Shown: one piece after another, positions 9,701 to 12,713 of the stretch
Layout: the number at the start of each line of letters is the position of its first letter
Position numbering within the stretch: the stretch's first letter is position 1
NCBI GenBank assembly: GCA_900617975.1
Contig: UZAE01001544.1
Coordinates: 1-12,713 of the forward strand
Source of the DNA: Rodentolepis nana
Lineage: Eukaryota > Platyhelminthes > Cestoda > Cyclophyllidea > Hymenolepididae
DNA: 12,713 bases
Reading direction: 5' to 3'
Program-made: the position numbers and the translations under genes
Notes under the pieces: generated by a model
What the model saw: only the letters and a program-made list of their open reading frames with translations
What the model was told of the DNA's origin: nothing
The model's database searches: none

Positions 9701-10210
9701 AACGCCCATTTTTATAAAAAAATTAATTTATCTGCATTGATTAGCTACAACTACTAGTAATCTGTTTCCTGACATTTAGACTATAAACCTTAAATGCTAA
9801 ATAGAAATTGTTACAATGTGCGAATGCCGTCTCAATTGGCGCCCATTAATTTTTTACGTAGCCGAGTCTAAATGGGGTAATGACATAGCCAATTATCTCG
9901 ACAAACCAATCAAAATTGAGAAAGTTAGAGAGGGGGAGAGGAGGGGGGGGGGCGGTGGGGCTGGCTAAATGGCACAAAGTTGAAAGCCCGTGCTTATAAA
10001 CTGTGCAAAAAGTGTAGAAGGCGACTTTTAAAAAAGCCAACCGTGAGGGCTTATGTTCGGTTTAAAAATACTAAAGAAAAGAAAAAAAGGGGTCAACGAA
10101 TGACTAAATGACTAACTTTCCATATCCAGTGATGCTTAACTTGAGTAAAACGGGGATTTCGGAAGTTTCCGGCTATATCCCGCCATTCTTGAGTAAGACA
10201 GTCCCGATCT
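3392..10210 (-). CDS. MGAT2: MGAT2 (GlcNAc-transferase II), 3' half of a multi-exon gene, 5' end outside window
   Basis: The gene encodes a Golgi type II membrane glycosyltransferase (EC 2.4.1.143). It adds beta-1,2-linked GlcNAc from UDP-GlcNAc to the alpha-1,6 mannose arm of the N-glycan core, committing glycans to the complex type. I identified it from family motifs lying in order on separate minus-strand exons: DRDC, RFTQVKHHWIWK, FILLEEDYIVLPD (metal-binding EED), FCLYDDYNWDW (catalytic Asp region), RVFHTGSCGLH (metal-binding His) and NGGWGDPRDLGLC near the C-terminus. Exons are 10117-10210, 8442-8572, 7037-7201 (structure uncertain), 5073-5200 and 3392-3710. Junction phases agree for the outer exons (0 after 10117, 2 after 8442, 0 before 5200, 2 after 5073). 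About 250-277 residues are covered, against 447 in the human protein. The tail, membrane anchor and first half of the catalytic domain are missing, because the first exon seen opens in mid-domain. Two introns hold antisense retroposons. Family identity is solid; whether the locus is intact is not. Confidence 0.88.
4237..4557 (+). mobile_element. SINE-like retroposon copy C, apparently full length (321 bp), in an MGAT2 intron
   Basis: The element starts GGGTGCGC and continues CTTACCTCCGCGTGGTG and CCTGGGCAACGTATAC. A pyrimidine-rich stretch (tgcctttgtgtctgtctgtc), a run of ten C at 4447-4456 and TTTGATGTTCC follow, and it ends in ccatttgatataaataa. A perfect 14-bp direct repeat, ATGCTTGACTTAAT, flanks it at 4223-4236 and 4558-4571. 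This marks insertion by target-primed reverse transcription and defines both ends exactly. It has no open frame of note, so it must depend on another element's reverse transcriptase. It lies in the last MGAT2 intron (3711-5072), antisense to the gene. The AT-rich tail in place of poly(A) suggests recognition of a specific LINE 3' end, but that is inference. Confidence 0.9.
4313..4509. repeat. Imperfect inverted repeat inside the retroposon (copy C arms 4313-4330 and 4492-4509)
   Basis: The left arm AGTTGACTTCTGACTTCA and the reverse complement of the right arm TGAAGCCTGAAGTCAACT agree at 16 of 18 positions. The same arms are present in copy D (9405-9422 and 9586-9603) and, in reverse, in copies A and B, so the pairing belongs to the family. 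The arms enclose the pyrimidine-rich part and the poly-C tract. Confidence 0.75.
5073..5200 (-). CDS. MGAT2: MGAT2 internal exon with catalytic YDDYNWDW motif
   Basis: A 128-nt exon. The acceptor is cccgccttttgtaatcag and the donor TTG|GTAAGT. Starting in phase 0 it reads TFCLYDDYNWDWSF, then RTCLKPRLRVLYF, then CGRVFHTGS, ending in phase 2. The human counterpart contains TFCTYDDYNWDW and PRIFHAGDC. The DDYNWD block holds the catalytic base (Asp347 in human, as I recall) and the FH histidine is the second metal ligand (His374). Both are kept, as are the cysteines after F and in RTCL. This is the most diagnostic exon of the gene. Confidence 0.93.
5201..7036 (-). other. MGAT2 intron between the 7037 and 5200 exon ends
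   Basis: A 1836-bp AT-rich intron with donor GTATGA (or GTGAGA, nine bases earlier) and acceptor taatcag. No retroposon copy, RNA gene or extra exon was recognised. Confidence 0.75.
7037..7201 (-). CDS. MGAT2: MGAT2 exon region, disrupted or split: in-frame TGA or a cryptic 71-nt intron
   Basis: The acceptor is clear (gtctttttgcctaacag) and two donors fit the far end: CAC|GTATGA at 7037, or GCT|GTGAGA nine bases earlier. Both are in phase 0 with the next exon. Read as one exon, the frame opens FIAFGTVWPS and later has SMFNTSIAFAR, which resembles the family pattern hNMGmAF.R. However, TGA interrupts it at 7117-7115, and it starts in phase 0 although the previous exon ends in phase 2. A second reading removes both faults: a short exon 7201-7184 (LSPLG) in the expected phase, an intron 7183-7113 (GTATGG to TTTGAAG) that contains the TGA, then 7112-7037 starting MFNTSIAF. 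That model drops about 20 residues of the usual domain. I cannot tell an odd splice pattern from a nonsense mutation. Confidence 0.6.
7202..8441 (-). other. MGAT2 intron between the EED exon and the ambiguous exon
   Basis: A 1240-bp interval with donor GTAAGT and acceptor cctaacag. The plus-strand open frame at 7242-7592 lies across it and has no family resemblance, so I read it as chance. If the single-exon reading of 7037-7201 is right, a microexon of 3n+1 bases must lie here to repair phase. TCAAATA at 8137-8143 (between tttacag and GTATGA) is one possibility, unproven. Confidence 0.65.
8442..8572 (-). CDS. MGAT2: MGAT2 internal exon with EED metal-binding motif
   Basis: A 131-nt exon between acceptor tctcttcctgcag and donor GCATC|GTAAGT, both close to consensus. 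It starts in phase 0, directly continuing KHHWIWK, and encodes 43 codons plus two bases. The translation starts LSFVMNKF and contains GWFILLEEDYIVLPDMLHVL, matching the human segment LILFLEEDHYLAPDFYHVF. The EED triplet coordinates the Mn2+/UDP-sugar in this family (Asp261 in human numbering, as I recall it). It ends in phase 2, which is relevant to the ambiguous next exon. Splice sites, frame and motif all agree. Confidence 0.92.
8573..10116 (-). other. MGAT2 intron with retroposon copy D and a G-rich tract
   Basis: A 1544-bp intron with donor GTTAGT and acceptor tcctgcag. It holds copy D (9349-9631) and a purine-rich strand at 9926-9960 with a run of ten G (9943-9952). The open frames inside it are chance or read through the retroposon. 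Confidence 0.8.
9349..9631 (+). mobile_element. SINE-like retroposon copy D, slightly 5'-truncated, in an MGAT2 intron
   Basis: It begins ACGTGGTGCACCATGGGCAACG and follows copy C through the same blocks: ctataaaccggcagttga, atgaccccactgtatgtcatattc, tctgtctcttttacatctgtg, a run of fourteen C at 9537-9550, tctgtgaagcccgaagtca. Just before the tail it lacks about 23 bases that copy C has. It ends gaaataaataaatag. Direct repeats ACTTTAATAACTCC (9335-9348) and ACTTTTATAACTCC (9632-9645), differing at one base, are its target-site duplication. The 5' break falls at CTCC, which is present in both the target and the element, so microhomology probably ended the reverse transcription. Antisense to MGAT2. 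Confidence 0.88.
10117..10210 (-). CDS. MGAT2: MGAT2 internal exon, DRDC ... KHHWIWK
   Basis: A 94-nt exon. The acceptor follows a pyrimidine tract (tctctccctttag) and the donor is AAA|GTTAGT. It begins with one base completing a split codon, then reads 31 codons to a phase-0 end. RFTQVKHHWIWK matches the family block seen in human MGAT2 as KFSQTKHHWWWK, and the opening DRDC matches PRDC. Between these blocks this protein has roughly 14 fewer residues than the human one and lacks the second cysteine of that segment. A start two bases later (tttagag|) is also possible for the acceptor, so the 5' end is uncertain by 2 nt. The upstream exon, expected to encode the YPNxFPG-like block, is not found between here and the right edge. 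Confidence 0.85.
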
Positions 10211-12666
10211 CTAAAGGGAGAGAATGAATATTTTAGATTTAGTCTTGAAAATAACAAATAGTAATAGAATGTTAATTGTCCAAATTTTGAAGTTCCGGAT
10301 CTTATCACCAATTAGTCATTTTAAAACGCCAGGTATTGCTAGGCATTGGCCGTTTATGGCTGTAAACAATGTCACAATAAGGAATATTCGTTGAAATTAG
10401 CCACAACGAATTTTAGAAAAAAATATGAATTTCAAAGTACTCATATGGAATTTATTTTGCTGGCAAAAAAGGAAATGGCATGGCACTAATTGGGAATTTC
10501 ATTTTAAATGGAATAAAATCAAGCATTTGTTTTCCTTTCAAAGGTTACATCATGTTTTAAATAGTCTTCCGTGCATATAAACCAGCTTGTGTAAAGATAG
10601 TGTCGACATGTGCGAAGGTATCAATGAAGGCGACATTTTTCCAGAAATATATTTTGGAAATTTGCGGATCACTCCAAGCATAAACAGAGTAATTGCAAAG
10701 TTACTCCATTTAACGAGGCTATAAAATGTAATGCTATTAACAGATTAAGAAAATTTAATACCTTATATTCGAGTTCGACGATAGTGATCGATTAATTCAA
10801 ACTCAGATGGCTTCAAATGTCGGCCAGAAATTGAAATGTAAATGCCCATGAACGGAATCTCGAGCCTTTAAATAAAATGAAATTAAACGTGCATTTACGA
10901 TTCCAAATTCAAAGAAAACTTTCCGCACTGCGAACTTTTATCTCACCTCGTTTGAAACAAAACAATGAATGATAATTTCAATTTTCAAGGAAACTTGCCA
11001 ATCAAGAGAAAAACACTCAAGCATAATACAACAAAACGTCAACACACAGATTCCTCCCTGAGCAAAGAGAAAAGTCAACAGATCAAATCGTCATCCCCTC
11101 TTCCGCAAGTTTAACTAAATATCCGTATGTCCAACTTCCATCAATTATATAAAGCTTATAAATGAACGGACCATTATTATCGGAACATTTTTATGAAACG
11201 TGTTCGTAAAGAATCCAGAGATGACTGGGAAGGTCATCCACCCTCACTAGTACCACCTATAATCGTACGACTTCAGTCAAGCTTGATGGTCAAGCTCTTC
11301 AGTGTTGATTTACTGCTGTTCTAGTTTCTAGGAAAGCACCTGAAACGCCTGCACGGAATGCTGTTGTTAGGGTTAACCAACTTCCTAGCTTTCGAAGGCG
11401 TGAGCTGTTACTTGCCAACTGCATATAACTGTCAACTAAAGACTAACTTAAGGAGAAATTCCGCAGTAAAGTTATAAAACACTTTCAGAACCACTCGCTC
11501 AACCACATAAGGGAAGGGGAGGTTTACTTTCTACCTTTTAACTACAACCATAACCAACATTAGCTTGAGTTAGAAATGAGAAAAATGTCCGCGTTGATTT
11601 TACTCAAGTTGTCCAAAATGTAGCGTCAATATAGCAAAAGCGTCGATAGGAGAGAAGCGCATGTAACATGAGCACTTGCGTTGCATGCGGAAGGCAAAAT
11701 GAGGCGAAACAATGGGAACAAATAAATGGCAAAGTTGGTTACTCAAATAAGCAGGCTCCATGGAGGTAAAAATCAATAAAAATGAGGCTTTGGGTTAAGA
11801 GCAGAGCCGCAACAGCCATCAAGAAAGAAATTAGCCAAAATAGGAATGAGTACGCCGTTCTTTAGTCTTCTTTTAGCACAGTGACTTAGCTCTCCTCTCT
11901 CTTTTCCCTTCAATACGTAATGAGCTTGATTATTTCTCCAATCAATTCGTTTTTTTCAAAGCAACTGATGCTAGTGAAATACATATCGGACATTAGGTTA
12001 ATTGGCTCTACCAGCTAACAGCCAAGCAAAAAAAATAGCGGAATAGAAGCCAAGCCGACACTTGAACTAGTACTTTTATCGAGTGTGCAAGTTATTGTGC
12101 TGAAATGGTTCGTGAACTAGGAGATCATTCGAACCTGTCCACCAGTAGATCAAAAACAAGTGCAATTAGCATCTAATTTGCTCCATAGTCAAGTACTAAC
12201 CGAACAAATGTTCATTTGAAAAGCTTAAAGTGAAACTTGCTTTCCCATCAGTTTAGCATAGGATATTCACGTTTAATTGTCTCTAGGAAACCTGAGCTTA
12301 TACATATAGAAAGCCAATCAATTACGAGGACCAAAAATATTCGTTAAGAACTTGGCGTCGTAAGTACAGCAGCACGTCAAAGTGATCGCCAGACAAAGTA
12401 TACAACCTTTTAGCGCAGTCACTTAATTGTCATCCAGTGACCAGCGGAATCCTTGGCTGACATTGATTAACCTAACAGTCTCTACCAACTCCTACTCGTC
12501 GATTCCAATCATACATCTGTTGGTTCTCTTCTCCCCAATACCTACGACAAGATCCTCTCCATTTGTAGTTTCATCTACCTTTTAATTGTGGAGTGCTTGC
12601 TAACCTCTCTAAGTCTCAATAGAGTACTGTTCTAGTTCCTGCATCTGATACGATGCTCCGATCTCG
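10211..12666. other. Incomplete MGAT2 intron, no features seen
   Basis: The upstream MGAT2 exon should join the split codon at 10210. I looked on the minus strand for the expected HNRPEYL, SHD-W and YPNxFPG-like blocks and found none, so the intron probably extends past the edge. AT-rich with no recognised RNA gene or repeat until copy E. Confidence 0.55.
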
Positions 12667-12713
12667 GGGTGCGCGATAAACTTACCTCCACGTGGTGCAC
12701 CCTGGGCAACGTA
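12667..12713 (+). mobile_element. SINE-like retroposon copy E, 5' end only, cut by window edge
   Basis: The last 47 bases, starting GGGTGCGC and running through CTTACCTCCACGTGGTGCACC to GGGCAACGTA, match the first 47 bases of copy C with few differences. This independently confirms that GGGTGCGC is the true 5' end of the element. The rest lies outside the window, so length and target-site duplication cannot be judged. Confidence 0.85.

Noticed and set aside
11290..11395. Minus-strand open frame starting RLRKLGSWLTLTTAF
   Set aside because: Natural-looking text for about 33 codons, but no family, no clear splice sites and no relation to the missing MGAT2 exons.
12108..12160. GGTTCGAAT on the minus strand as part of a tRNA gene
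   Set aside because: The flanking bases do not form a T-stem, and no acceptor or anticodon stem can be drawn.
1..12713. CRISPR array, operon or prokaryotic system
   Set aside because: No regularly spaced repeats, ribosome-binding sites or long bacterial frames. The spliced MGAT2 gene shows the DNA is eukaryotic.

Overview
The window is AT-rich animal (metazoan) nuclear DNA with short exons, introns of about 1.2-1.8 kb with GT..AG ends, and dispersed retroposon copies. It contains no bacterial gene organisation. Exon-intron style, AT-richness and repeat type would suit a flatworm (cestode, monogenean or fluke) or another invertebrate with long introns, but nothing I can read fixes the species.

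The one gene I recognise lies on the minus strand, between about 10210 and 3392. It is the 3' half of MGAT2, alpha-1,6-mannosyl-glycoprotein 2-beta-N-acetylglucosaminyltransferase (GlcNAc-TII), a Golgi enzyme of N-glycan maturation. I assembled it exon by exon from family motifs that each sit between a plausible acceptor and donor: 10210-10117 (ends in KHHWIWK), 8572-8442 (LLEEDYIVLPD), 7201-7037 (uncertain, has an in-frame TGA in one reading), 5200-5073 (FCLYDDYNWDW and RVFHTGSC) and the terminal exon 3710-3392 (NGGWGDPRDLGLC, then stop). The splice phases of all the confident junctions agree. The N-terminal half (cytoplasmic tail, transmembrane anchor, first part of the catalytic domain) is not seen and should lie beyond the right edge.

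The second theme is a SINE-like retroposon family with five copies. Two are on the minus strand at the left end (183-451 and 843-1099). Two are on the plus strand inside MGAT2 introns, antisense to the gene (4237-4557 and 9349-9631). One starts at 12667 and is cut by the window edge. Copy 4237-4557 appears full length (321 bp), begins GGGTGCGC, ends in an AATAAA-like tail and has a perfect 14-bp target-site duplication. Three others also have recognisable duplications of 8-14 bp and are 5'-truncated, as expected for target-primed reverse transcription.

The remainder is mostly non-coding: 3' flank (462-3391), introns, and the large incomplete intron or 5' flank (10211-12666). A 40-codon open frame at the left edge and a 58-codon frame at 1564-1740 are weak candidates for exons of neighbouring genes. 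Most other open frames look like chance.
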